Source: Medicago truncatula
Taxonomy: Eukaryota > Streptophyta > Magnoliopsida > Fabales > Fabaceae
Length of the DNA stretch: 64,000 nucleotides
Reading direction: 5' to 3'
NCBI RefSeq assembly: GCF_003473485.1
Contig: NC_053048.1
Span: 7,439,501-7,503,500 of the forward strand
Shown here in pieces: positions 1-11,425 of this stretch (the stretch's first letter is position 1; each line of letters begins with the position of its first letter). Under the pieces are notes generated by a model, which made no database searches, was not told where the DNA came from, and worked only from the letters and a program-made list of their open reading frames with translations. A program made the position numbers and the translations under genes.

Positions 1-2703
1 TATGGATTAGAGGGATTCATGTTTTATTTCTTTTTGTTTACGGGCACTAAGCATTATTTTATCAATTAATTTCTGACCGTTCTTGTCCAATATGATTTAT
101 TGTTTTTCGATTATTTCAATTTAGTGCCTTGTGTGTTTGCTGGTTGCGAGATACAAAACAGCCTTATGGTGTGATATCTTACGTCGTATGCTTGTGGTTC
201 AGCATTCTGTAACGGTTCAGATATCTTACACCAATAACAAAATGAGTCTCAAACACTATTCACTAGTATAAATGATTAGAACAAGGAAAAAATGGCTGAA
301 TTGAGAAATACAAATACTGATGACCAATGTAATAGTAGAATTTATGGAAGGGAAAAATACTGAAAGTAAGATAGAGAGCCTATGATTGCCAATCCTCACT
401 CCTTTAATATCAGTCAAAAGGGAATATTATGCGTGTAGAACTCAATTTAGGCGAGCCGACGCTAATTTGATGCGATGATAAGAGAGTTAGTGTCTTAGTG
501 ACATTGTCGAATTTGGGATTTTGACAGGTGCAAACTTGCAGTTTAGAATGTAGATTCTAAATTTAGGATCGTGTTTTGACGGTTGCCATTTGTCTCATTG
601 CAGAAACTGATTCTGTTTTGCTAATCGTATTTCCACTTGTGCTATTATGAATCGTAACATTCCCCATTAGATTTCATTTCTTCATGTTCCTTTCTGTTCT
701 TTTGAAGAAACACTAGATTAACATGTCTCTCTACTACTCTTCCGAACTTCACATTTCTCTTATCGGGTGAAATTCATGTGGATCCCACAATTTTAGAAAT
801 GTTCCCCACTTAAAGTGATCAGACCGACATTAATTTGATCCGATAAGAGAGTTAGTGTTGGAATTTGGAAAGAGATGTTAGACTAAGTGTTACTAGCATT
901 ACTCTCAACATTTTGCGCATTGGACATGTCAAATTTGGGATTTTGACAGGTTCAAACTTACAATTTAGAATGTTGATTTTAAATGGAAATATAAGGTTTC
1001 ACTTGTATACAGTTTTATTGAATTTGTGTTTAGGTGTGAGATTTGAGACTAACCTCTGACATTTACCTAGTGCTAGATTAACTTCTATGGCATTTATCTT
1101 AGTCATGTTGAGCTGGTTTTGGAGATGCTATACTATCTCTTGCGCTAGTTGATATGAGTCAAAATGAAAGAACATGTTAACTATGAATTAGTAGGATGAG
1201 AAGGCGATTTATGTCCTTGTAGTGAGTCAGAATGGAAGGACCTTTTAATTAACATTAGAATTCTTTTCTTTAGTTGAGGATGATAAAATCTTGAATATGA
1301 TTATAAATCAAATATTTATGAAAAATTAATATTACAATTACTGTCTTTCCCTTAGCCAGTGTATCATGAATTATGGTGTGGTGTGATGCCTGATACCTGT
1401 ACAAGTATGTGATATATTAGGGTCAAAACTTGTGTAGAATTGAATTTTTATGTATAAGCTGAAAATATAGTATGAAGCAGTGAATAAATATCATGACTAA
1501 GACCATTAGTATGTCTTATAAAACGAGGTGGGTAATGTCAATAACTTTGATACATGACAGTGTTTAAATTTTTGCAAGAAAAGCTATGAGAGAGTACGGT
1601 GAGAAACTGAGGAATATGAAAATTTCACAGAAAGGGTGTCATGAGGGACATAGTCTGCTGTTGGAAAGGAATAAGCTACTCCATTCTCTGTTTGAAACCA
1701 AAGTTCTGAATCTAAGAGCTGTTACTCGTATAGTTGAACATTTTTTAACATCTTGAGGCGTAAAGGATTACGGATTAGAGGGATTCATGTTTTATTTCTT
1801 TTGTCATCTGAAGAGTGTTCTATCTTCTAATTTTTTTGAACTCTGTTTTGTACTTATTTCTGGAGTTCAACATGTATCCCACATTATCGATAATTGACAA
1901 AGTGTTTAGCTTGTTTATAATGCTTGTTTAAATGTGTTATCTGCTTTCATACACTTTATAAACACGCAACCAAACATAATACGGATGAAGAGAAAATAAT
2001 TCAGCTCCGTTTGTGTTCTTCCATGCTTGTACTGTATATGAGAGTAGGCTTGTTTGTAAAATGTTCCTTGTTCTTGCCTTAAGTTTGTTATTGTTGGTTA
2101 ATGATAAAAATCAGTACTCACTTTTCCTTTTTATTAATGAGTGGTAATCTATTTTCACTAATGTTAATTATTACATTATGTATTTTCACTTATGTTAGCC
2201 ATTACATCACATTATGTATACACCAATGTTGCATATGCAGTTACTATTATATGTGCTCATCACTGCCTAGCAGTACTCACCCTGTAGTTTTTGAATTAGA
2301 GAAGTTCTTGCGATATAATATCTTCTAATTTTTGGCCTCCAATTCATGTCTGCAGATAAGATTATTTTATTGATCATTTGATCATTTTTTGAATTTCAGA
2401 TATTGTGAAAAAATTGATGTATTTATGTTATGTTTCAAATTTTTGTTCTCACTACTCATCCTTAATATTATACTTAAGTTCATTAATATCATTTCTTAGA
2501 TGAAAATGCCGATACATAATCTGCAATTAGATTTTGTGTACTATTATATGTGCTCATCACCGCCTAGTAAATGTACTTCTCTTTCAGAAAAGGAAAGTAG
2601 AAACAAATCAAATCAGTTTTAAAATTTTGATAGCTTATTTATGTAGAAGCCTGAACAGTTTTATTTATTTTAATTATATTCTGCTTTAATAATTTTGTGA
2701 CAG
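1..2703 (+). other. Intron of the FBD F-box gene (3' part)
   Basis: No supportable coding sequence lies here, and the short open frames are not domain-like. The sequence is the 3' portion of the long intron seen complete in the later copies. Its 420-1795 part is a diverged copy of the block found upstream in segment B (29025-30538), so the full intron contains an internal tandem duplication. Confidence 0.7.
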
Positions 2704-2988
2704 GATTCTAGGCAGATGGAAGAAGGAGAGGAAAATGTGGATAATTGGATCAATCCAATAATTGTTCCAGTGTGCTTAACCAATCAGCTCAAATCATGCT
2801 TTCTTCACGGTTACAAAAGCACAACATGTCAGGACCGCTTTGTGAGATATGTTATGCTTAATTCCAACAGCTTGAAGACCATTTCCATAAAATGTCTTCC
2901 TTCTACCGATACAACCGTCAAGTATGGATGGTTAAAGAAACTAGCTTCATGGAGGAGGTCATCCACTACCTCGCTTCTCTTTGATTGA
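2704..2988 (+). CDS. Terminal FBD-domain exon of an F-box/LRR gene (5' part outside window)
   Basis: An intron acceptor (gtgacag) at 2697-2703 opens a 95-codon exon ending in TGA. Its product begins DSRQMEEGEENVDNW and continues with the FBD pattern: W.NP..VPVCL, LK.C.LHGYK, RFVRYVMLNS, LKT.SIKC, then KKLASWRRSSTTSLLFD. FBD domains are plant-specific C-terminal modules of F-box/LRR proteins, thought to be substrate-recognition parts of SCF ubiquitin ligases. The intron to its left (1-2703) runs off the window, and its F-box exon should lie about 2.3 kb further left if the unit structure of 28162-33492 holds. The protein is identical to the exon at 33208-33492. Confidence 0.75.
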   Translation, partial: DSRQMEEGEENVDNWINPIIVPVCLTNQLKSCFLHGYKSTTCQDRFVRYVMLNSNSLKTISIKCLPSTDTTVKYGWLKKLASWRRSSTTSLLFD

Positions 2989-4473
2989 TGATTGATACAG
3001 TTTGTAGTTGATCTATGTTGGGCGACTGTTGATTACTCAAGATTTGGTTTGGTGGTTTGTAGTAGATTCTATGGTATTTTGAAACTTTAGTGTCAAGTTT
3101 AAGTAGATAATCGCATTATGGAACTCCGGTGTCGAGTTTAAGTAGAAAACTGGTTTTCATTTCTTCTCTTTTTGGATCAAATGCTTATTTGTTGAATATG
3201 TAGTCGTGTTTTTTTATTTTTAACTGTATGCTTATACCATGTGAGATAGGCTTCTTAGCTAGGTATTAGGGATTTATTATCAATTAGCAACCGTGTGTGA
3301 GATTAGATTCTTGCATTCAACCCAATTATGTACTCAGTCTCCCAAAAATAGAAGGCCACAAGCTGACTGTTCCTTTGAACACCAATAATTTGGTGCAGCT
3401 AGAATCCCTAACAAGGATTATATAAGTCCTCCTATCAGCCTTATGTCCAAAGCAGTCTGCACCAGAAAATCCCAGCAGGATTACTACCTTCTGTTTTCCT
3501 TTACATGGGAATAACAACCATACATTTAGATTCTTTTAAGTACCCTATTATTCTTTTGGCATCCATCAGGTGAGACCTTCTTGTTAGTCTGCACCACAAA
3601 CCCCATGCTTGCCCCAAAAGTAAGCCAATCTACGTAGGTCCATACAAAGCCTCATTCAATTTGTACACCGTGTATTTCCTTATTTAAAAACTAATCCACT
3701 CCTTCAAGTAGTAAGTACATAATGTTAAAATAACAAGAAATTAGCCAAGCATATTTCTACCCTTCGACCAATTAGGAGGATATCTTGAAGGTTCAATAAG
3801 CTTTTCTCACTTAATAAAGAGTTAATGCAAGACAAAACCATACCTAAACACCTTTAAATGAATGTGATTTTAGATACCAAAGTTGTAAAGGAAAAAATTG
3901 TAGGGAGTATACACTTTTATGCTACAGTCTTCTTTAGGCTCTCGCTGGGTCATGTCATGGCTTTACCTTCTGCTTGAGTTTGTAATTTCTTAACAAGAGG
4001 ATCCAAATAGTACAAAATTTTATTTCAAAGGATTCTAAGATGTGAGGAAGACCATGAATCCCAACGTGTTTTGGAGTTTTCAACATTAATTAATTAGGAA
4101 AGAATGTAAGAAGGGCAAGAGTACCATATACCATCAATGGATCAATATAGTGAAAAGAAGAAAACCATTTCGTACTTTTTATATTTTGGAAAAACATTAG
4201 AATCGGTCTCCACGAACGTAACTCATTTTGGATAATACATAATATGTGCAGGGGTTAGAGTTCAACCCTCAGACACCTCATTTATTCATCCATAAATAGA
4301 ATAAAACATTACACGTCATTCAAAAATAGCAATAACCAATAATGTAAGTTCAAATTTTACAAGTACTTAAAGATAAAATAACTTGGTGTTCGAAAAATAA
4401 AATGTAACTTATGTAAGTTCAATATAGTATTGTAAATTTCATTTGGGGATGCATTACTTGTGCCTAGTTATTT

Positions 4474-4690
4474 TAAGGCTTAATTGATCTGTCAGTCCCT
4501 TAACTTATTTCTTTTATTCAATTTGATCTCATAAGTCTTAACTTTATCAAACATGTCCCTTAGCTTATTTCTTTTATTCAATTTGGTCCAATTTTGATAA
4601 TTTTAATCCATTAAAAAAAAAAGACCGTTGGATTACGGAGGTCTATAAGATTTTATAGTGTATCACCAACACCTAATTTATTTACTTTAT
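4474..4690. repeat. Terminal part of a dispersed repeat (ggcttaattg... type)
   Basis: The stretch starts with a ggcttaattgatctg-like end, followed by two copies of a motif containing cccttaacttatttctttt / cccttagcttatttctttt. A related sequence lies in the opposite orientation at about 50215-50283 in segment A copy 3. Such ends are common in plant dispersed repeats. The element cannot be closed, because no matching opposite end was found in this copy, and its class is undetermined. The same sequence recurs at about 34978-35194. Confidence 0.45.
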
Positions 4691-5640
4691 TCATCTTCTT
4701 CTCTCATCTTCATCTTCATCCACGTTCATCATCTTCATTCAACCTTCATCATAAAATAAAATTAAACCCATTTTTTATAAATAAATCATTACACAAATTT
4801 TTCTGCTCCTAATTTTTTCCATAATCATCTAACTCAATTCAATCATCTTCAACCACACAACACACCATAATTCACACGATGGTGCCTGATTTTTGTGTGA
4901 ATTCACACGATGTTGTATACTTGTATTGATTGTATTCACAAATCTAAAACGAAATCCTATGATGCAATGCACTATACATGGTTGTGGATTCCAACCCTGA
5001 CCTTCAAATTCATACTTGTGTGGTTTCTTTTTCTTGTTCTTTTCATAAATAACTTCTAAAACTTCCATAGTTCTGTAGAAACATAGTATACCCAGAAACA
5101 TAAAAATGAAGAGAAAAAAAAACTCTTAAAATTCATACAGAAACATCATACCCAAAATCAAACCCAATTTCATATATCTTGTTAATTTATCATCCAAATC
5201 GTTATAATCCCTAATCCAAACCAATGAAATTGCAAGCAAAAATTTCTGAAAACAAACACATGAATCAGTATAAACCAAATTCAAAATAATGCAGAGTTGG
5301 TTATTTTTTGATTTGATATAGTGTTGCGTACGTTGCAGCACCGATGGTTGAACACGGCATGTTCATGGTCGTTGCAGGGTCATGAAGTGGATGGAGTTTT
5401 TTCTTCTTTTTTTCTTTTCTCAAAGGGGTTGTGGTCGATTGAAGGGGTTATGATTATGTAGATTGGTGTTGTTGGAATTCTAAGAATTTTAAATAGAATT
5501 AGAAAAATGGGAGGAGGTTTAGTGTTGTTGATGATGAATTAGAGAAGTGAGAAATGATTTTTCAGATCGTAACCATGGAGGGTTTTTGAAGAAGTGGATG
5601 GAATGATTTTCAGATTCGAATGTCTGGGTTGAAGGTAGAG

Positions 5641-5979
5641 AAGTTGGAAAACATCTCGACTCGCTATATGCCAAGGTAAATATTCATATGCCAGGAGTAG
5701 GGTGTACAGTGTGAAATGGGGATTAGAAAATTAACAAGTGATTTTGCACCCGAAAAGTAAATGTCTACCCACTATTATAGGTCATTTAGCAAGGACCATG
5801 GGTGAACCTTAAAGAAAGAGGTCCATAATTCTATATATTCATGCTTACAGATTTTAGTAAATAAACATGAAGAAAAGTGAAATATAAGTAAGATACTCAT
5901 TGAATAATAAGATGCATAAAATGTCCACCAAAATAAGATGCATAAAATGCAAGTTGGAAAACATCTCGACTCGCTATAT
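5641..5979. repeat. 29-bp direct repeat flanking 281 bp
   Basis: A 29-bp sequence containing ggaaaacatctcgactcgct occurs at 5641-5669 and again at 5951-5979 in the same orientation. The spacer has no recognisable coding content. It may be the trace of a replication slip or of a recombined insertion. The same pair is present in segment A copy 2. Confidence 0.75.
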
Positions 5980-7249
5980 AATTTGATTTAAAATACAAAA
6001 CCATTTTATATTTTTAAACTTCTAACAAACCCATATTTTAATTGTTCTAATTTTAAAGTCATCCCAAGTGAACTATGAGATTGATTTTCTCATATTAGTC
6101 GACTCTTAGGTCAGATACCGAGTTTAAAAAAAAAAAAAATTCCAAAAAGTGTTTAATGATTATATCCATGCATTTTTTTCTTCATATTGTTACTCAATTC
6201 AATATAAATATTTCATCAAACATTAAAAATAAACTAAGTAATTGAACGATTTTGTTTCAAACTATGACAGAATAGTGCACGTATGAATTATAGGTTTGAA
6301 CGTGAACTTATAACTTAGCAATAAACGTCTACATAAGTACTTTTTAACTGATTTTAATGAAAAGAGAGTACAGGTGCATAAACTAAAAAAACAACTAATA
6401 TGAATAATATGATACAAGCGTCAAACTTAGAAGACCCCAAAATACATACATTTGTCTTTTTAATACATCAACATCTCTTAATATACAAATAAAAAGACAA
6501 TGTTGACAGAATGATTTATTTAAAAACTAATCCACTCCTTCAAGTAGTACAGCCCCCAACCCAAACATATATTAGCACCCTAATGAGTAAGCAGTCGCAT
6601 CAGTTTTGATCTCAGAATCAAAGCAGCCATCATCACTAATGAGATTTTCCCTTGACACAAAAACACAGACCAACTACCATACCAAGTTGAATACTAATAC
6701 CATCTAAACTTTAACCATTTCAACATAAACTCAACTATAATTTGATCATCTTAAGTAAGATCTTTAAAACTTGCCCACAACACACCAAGATTAAAGAACC
6801 ACTTCTATTCAACTACTACTACATTCATTGCAAAATATGCTCTCTTGACAGTAATTCATAAATTTAAGCAACTTTCCAACATTCATATGTTATTTATGTC
6901 ATTGTACTAACTTCTTCACAGTATCTTAAAATTCATTCATTCTTGAATAAAAGCTCACAGTCTAATGTCACTACTGCTCGTTCTTGACAGGTCTACACAA
7001 TTTCCGCTCCACAGCTCCATAACCTACATTCACCTCTATTCATACGCACTTTGTTTTCTTTATTTACTTGTCCAAACAGTCCTTACATATGTGCTTCTGA
7101 TCTACACCTCAACTCCTACACACCCCAGTATTATCCTTTCATGCATGTGGAAACAAAATGCAGACTGGAGTATTCATACAGGAATTGCAGATTTGCACTA
7201 GTTTGAATAATGCCTTCTTTCACCTCTGTCTTATATCATATCCAAATCC

Positions 7250-7460
7250 CATAATAATTTTGAGATTCAACCAGCTCCGCACCATCAGTTTTACCTTTTT
7301 TCACACGCCTCTCAACTTCCGCATCTTGATTTTGGATAATCATGTTATTCCTTACCTTCCATATAACGAAGCCATCACCCGTTGCTCTGCTCCATTGTCT
7401 TTCCAGCTTTTACCGATCCTGCAAACTGTTTTATCATTTCATTACAATCATTTGAGAGTG
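7250..7460 (-). pseudogene. Possible LINE reverse-transcriptase C-terminal remnant
   Basis: The minus strand encodes a degenerate stretch resembling the WKxRNNMI...EVE segment found near the C-terminus of plant non-LTR retrotransposon polyproteins. In segment A copy 4 (56357-56617, -) it reads IIWKARNNMIIRNQDAEVE, followed after a frameshift by KVKLMVQSWLNVK. No zinc-binding cysteines or reverse-transcriptase motifs are visible. Copies occur at about 37756-37966, 52015-52200 and 56455-56620. The assignment is weak and rests on short similarity recalled from the family. Confidence 0.3.
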
Positions 7461-8342
7461 AAGACTCGATTACAAGCCAGTGCAGTTGCTCTATTTATGC
7501 ATCAGAGTGTACAAACTTACATATTCCATCCTAATATCATCTCTAACAACCTAAACTACCCTCTCACTAACTAACTGCCTAATTTCCCCTAATCAATTTC
7601 CCTTCTATCTTATCCTAACACCCAGCAGCTAGCAGTATTCATACCTAACTCGTACACAAGTTGGGCATGGTGGATATCTATTTAGTTAGCATTCACCATC
7701 TTGAGGGATGTTTATTTTTTGCCATGGAAGAAAGAGGAGGAGGAGGATATCGCCGCTTACCTCACTCCATGCCACATCCTAACATAAATTTCCAAAGGGG
7801 TGGGATACAAAGTTTGAGCCCAGAATTGGGTCCGAACAAAAGTTGTCCAATTGCTTGAATTATGATAAAATCCAAATTATCTAACTACTGAATTAGAATC
7901 AAATTTTTGTCGCAATTTTTGTCCATTTGTATTTTCCATGTTTTCATGTAAATAAATCAACAATTATGTTGTAGCACAGTAAGAGTGAGAAAGAGTATCA
8001 TCTGTTCTCGAAATAAAATAAACCTGATCGCTAAAAAATTATAACATGCAACGGTGTTATCGTTAAAATCATGTAGAATAGATACACACAAAGAATATTA
8101 AGTAGCACAATCAAATAATTAATATTGTGAAAAAGAGATTACAATAAATAATCATCATAAGCATACATAGCAAGAGCAGCAATAAATAAGAAAAGTAAAG
8201 ATTGAAAACAGAAGTAATAAATAGTTAATTATTATAGGATAAAGAAGATAAAAAAATAAAAAAAAACCAATAAAAAGCAGCATCAGCAGCAGCTAAGGAA
8301 GGAAGGGATAGGCCTTGTTGAGATTTGTAGTTCTTCCATCCA

Positions 8343-9742
8343 CTAGATCCATTCAAAATGAAGTTGGTGGGTAACGGAATCCTCTTTCTTCTCCTTTTGA
8401 CAGTAGTGTAATTCTTTGATGATTTGAAGGTCCTTGGGTGGATTTGAAGAGGTATTTCTGTAGATGGTGACGTTGCGCAAGAGAGTTGCATTTTGGACAA
8501 CATATTTGGTGAATTGAAGCTCGCTTAGGTTGCCTCCATAATTAATAAAAGAGAACATTTGTAGATGTGATGAAATGCATTGGGGGACAAATTGTGGATG
8601 CGGCCAGTTATTGTGATCATCATTACTTAATAATCCATAGCCTCCTCCAATCTTGCGAATGGTGAGAGTTTGAAGAGAGGGGCAGGCGCATATGAATTTG
8701 ATTAGGGAAATCCAGTAATATCCATGATCAAAGCTAAGGTCCAAATGAGTTAAACTGAGAAACTGAGTGTCTTGTTGTTCCTCTAGTGTTTGTAGTTGAG
8801 AGCGTAGAAAATGGACATTATAAAAGAGTTTGAGGGGCAGTAAAAGAGGAGAAATACAAGAGTCAGAAATGTCTGCTCTAAGCAGTTTGGGGAAAGGTTT
8901 CAAAGCAGCAGCATCATCCTGAGCAAGAGTATTGTCTGTAACTTGTAAATCTTTCAAGAGAAGATCCTCAAGAAGCGGAGACATGGAGAGAATCTTGATG
9001 AGAAATTTAAGCTTTAGAAAATGAACTTGGGTCAAGTGGAGGATTTTAAGGGAAGGCAAATTAGTAGAAGATCTATGAACATAGTCTATAGTCAAGGCAT
9101 TCAACTTCAAAACAACGAGAGCTGTGGAAGTTAGAACCTTATATGGTACACAAAGGCAAAGGGTGGCGGAAGAAGTTACATCGAGATGTTGAACTTTGAG
9201 ACAATTAAGCCATAAAGGTAACGGATTAAAGAAGGGAGATGCAGAGAGAATAGTAACAGTTTTCATGATAGGATGATGGATTTTCATTTCAAACAAAAAC
9301 AAGGCGATGACATGATAATATCTGTCATAGGCATCGCGGTCATGGATATAGCTAGTGTCATCAATGTTGATTTCCGTCATTCTTGGACGGAGTGATCTCC
9401 AGCGCCTTGAGAGAAGGGATGTGACCATGATTTGTTTTGCAGGCAAAAGAGATAGGATGCGACATAGCAGTTCATCAGGTAAAATACTGATTCTATCTGC
9501 ATTTGGCATCCCTAGCCAGACTCGCCTCCATCGCTTTGAGAGAAGGCTTGTGCTCGGGATTTCCTCTGAGGGTAAAAATGACAGAATTTGACATAGCAAT
9601 TCATCGGGTAAACCACTCATCCTATCTTCTTCTGCCATCATAGTTTGATTACTTGATCAAATAACAAAACAAAAAGAATAAACTTTTGTTAGTTACCTTT
9701 GGGATTGGGATTGGGATTGGGATTCCGATATGCTATGCGCAT
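8343..9742 (-). CDS. Double-F-box / LRR / FBD protein, copy 1
   Basis: The 432-codon frame from ATGATG at 9641 to the stop at 8343 encodes two successive F-box motifs, at about residues 7-45 ([18 protein letters not shown]) and 50-88 ([18 protein letters not shown]), each ending in LLS(K/R)RWR. Leucine-rich segments follow to about residue 340, then an FBD-like domain ([35 protein letters not shown]). The usual family has one F-box, which binds Skp1 in SCF ubiquitin ligases. An upstream coding exon is possible: 9742-9697 reads [15 protein letters not shown] and ends at a GTAACT donor; a 65-nt intron to GGCAG at 9632 would join it in frame to EEDRMSG, removing the ATGATG. N-terminal NPNP stretches of this kind occur in related legume F-box proteins. 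Convergent to the FBD exon on its left. Confidence 0.85.
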
Positions 9743-9842
9743 GCGGCTAGGGTTGAAGGAAGTAGAGGAAGAAGAAGATGAATGATTGACTTTGTTATGT
9801 ATTTCTGGATTTATTTATTGGCCTTTTCTCTCTTGGGCTGGG

Positions 9843-9862
9843 CCGGCCGCCGGCCTATCTTA
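9843..9862. other. GC-rich palindromic motif upstream of the double-F-box gene
   Basis: A ggccggccgccggcc run stands out in AT-rich DNA about 100 bp upstream of the F-box leader. Copy 2 has one extra C here. Copies 3 and 4 carry a reduced version (gggcctgtggcc / gggcctgcggcc). It may be a promoter element, since GGCCCA/TGGGCC-type motifs are common in plant promoters; no direct evidence for function. Confidence 0.4.
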
Positions 9863-9957
9863 TCTTATTGTTTTCACAAGACAATTGCTTTTGAAACCCT
9901 CTCTTCAACCAGAGGCATATTTTATGTTTTTAAACGTTTATTTTATTTTGTTAAGAT

Positions 9958-10076
9958 AAATGCCAGCAACCCACATTTTAACCAAATTTATATGGGATCC
10001 ACATAATTTGGTAGGACTTATGTGAATTTTAACCAATCAAAGAGAGTGTATTGAAAAATGTGTGTTGCTAGCATTT
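9958..10076. mobile_element. MITE with about 23-bp imperfect terminal inverted repeats
   Basis: The left end aaatgccagcaacccacatt is matched in inverse by the right end, which reads aaatgctagcaacacacatt on the other strand. The 119-bp element has no coding capacity. The target duplication is not clear, so the superfamily is not assigned. The copy in segment A2 lies at about 40464-40582. Confidence 0.7.
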
Positions 10077-10160
10077 CTCATTTTTTTTTAATGTTATTCT
10101 TCAAGATAGAGAGTAAGCATCAAAATTTTCAGTCATAATTTCTTTTCCACTTGTCTCACC

Positions 10161-10570
10161 CATTCGAAAAAAGAATTGCTTCATGATCACTCTATGAAAG
10201 TATGGGTATACTTTCTTAAACATAAGTCAGACACATTTGAGGATTGTGAGAATTGGAAAGCCATGGGAGAAAATGAGACAAAGTTAACGATTAAAAAAAA
10301 ACTCAAAACCAACAATGGTTGTGAATATCAAAACACCAAATTCAACAAGGTTTCCTATGAGCATGGGATCAAAATGGAAAGAATCGTGTCATCATGTACG
10401 CCTCGACAAGGTAATGTATATAAACTTATGAATTGATCGTTAACTAAGAGAGCCAAAAGCTTCTGTGTGTAGTCATGCTTACCGAAACATTTCTTGGCAT
10501 AATAAGTCAACATAACATCTTACTTCTCAAACATCTTCTCTATACTAAGTTAAGCTTTATACAAATTATG
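10161..10570 (+). pseudogene. Copia retrotransposon integrase remnant
   Basis: The plus strand encodes HDHSMKVWVYFLKHKSDTF, then WKAMGENETKLTIKKKLKT, NNGCEYQNTKFN and HGIKMERIVSSCTPRQ. This follows the order of the Copia integrase core (DD(Y/H)SR-VWVYFLK, then the second-Asp DNG block, which here reads NNG, then the HGI..TPQQNG block). After 10436 the frame is broken by stops, but the LTKRAKSFCV and CLPKHFLA pieces still follow the family. The catalytic DNG is lost and several stops are present, so it is dead. The copy in A2 lies at about 40667-41076. Confidence 0.8.
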
Positions 10571-11389
10571 TTTTCTATTCAATTATCTCTACATCTATTA
10601 TTATTAAGAAATTGCACATGTGTAATCCCAACGTTCTATGTTCGACACACAACCAAGAATCGTTATTATAATGGAAAGAGACGATAGGTAAGGCGGAAAC
10701 ACAACATAATTAGATAATGTATCTCTAATGGAGCGGTTAGAGTTGATTTTGTACGTACTAATAAAAACTTAGGGTATCCTTTGACGAAATGACTAAATAG
10801 AGAGAAAGCCTGAGAAACATCTAGTAGGATGGGACTAATGTCTATAGCTTATTGAGTGATGGTAACCCGACCTACATGAATGGAGATCCCAAGACTTAGG
10901 TTCAACGGGTAATAATGAGTCATGAAGTGATAGAACATGTTATGAGAAAAAGGATATAGAAAGCATGATCTTTGCAGCTAAAGAAGGAAGATATAATAGC
11001 AACTCTTAATGAGATCTATACTCTATGTTGAGTAGGGTACATAGCTACAGGAGTACTCTTGATAGATTCATCTATACGAATGTGGAACTGAGGTCGGTTC
11101 TATAGAATTTTGAGGCAGAATTTCTAGAGCGTTCGTTAAAACTGGGATAGACGTGCAGGGCCATAAATGCACGGGCTTTTAGAATACACCTTAGAAAAGG
11201 TTGAAGTAGATAAAATAGTCACAAGGAAGGGGGGTTTGAATTGTGACCCTTTAAAAATTATCCTGAAACTTAAAAGTGATTCTCAAGTAGTTTACTTGGA
11301 ATAGTTAAGGTAATATTCTGACTTCAGAGCGTTCTGAATAAAGTAAATGTGTAAGTGTGTGTTGTGTATACTGTAATTAAAGAGTATAG

Positions 11390-11425
<36 letters not shown>

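Larger units (their letters stand above)
2989..8342. other. Intergenic DNA between convergent F-box genes, segment A copy 1
   Basis: This lies between the FBD exon (+) and the double-F-box gene (-). No convincing gene was found. Stretches at 3000-4300 and 6510-8340 are conserved in copies 3 and 4, whereas 4310-6505 is absent or replaced in copy 3, which marks inserted repetitive DNA. Repeat-derived pieces within it are listed separately. Confidence 0.6.

Noticed and set aside
865-1059. 64-codon open frame repeated at 31369
   Set aside because: Lies inside the FBD-gene intron and breaks in the related older blocks; no coding pattern.
4829-5341. Minus-strand open frames of 90 and 71 codons, repeated at 35333-35845
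   Set aside because: AT-rich, no domain, within DNA missing from the older paralog; likely repeat-derived noise.
6965-7574. Plus-strand open frames (78 and 138 codons) conserved in the duplicated units
   Set aside because: Hydrophobic low-specificity translations without domains; conservation is explained by recent duplication, and the older copies differ by frameshifting indels.
9355-9591. Plus-strand open frame opposite the F-box region, repeated in all four units
   Set aside because: It is the exact antisense shadow of the double-F-box coding sequence; its conservation follows from that gene.
11393-11423. AG tract and other short tandem runs as possible CRISPR or regulatory arrays
   Set aside because: Simple dinucleotide microsatellite; no spacers, and CRISPR arrays are not expected in a plant nucleus.
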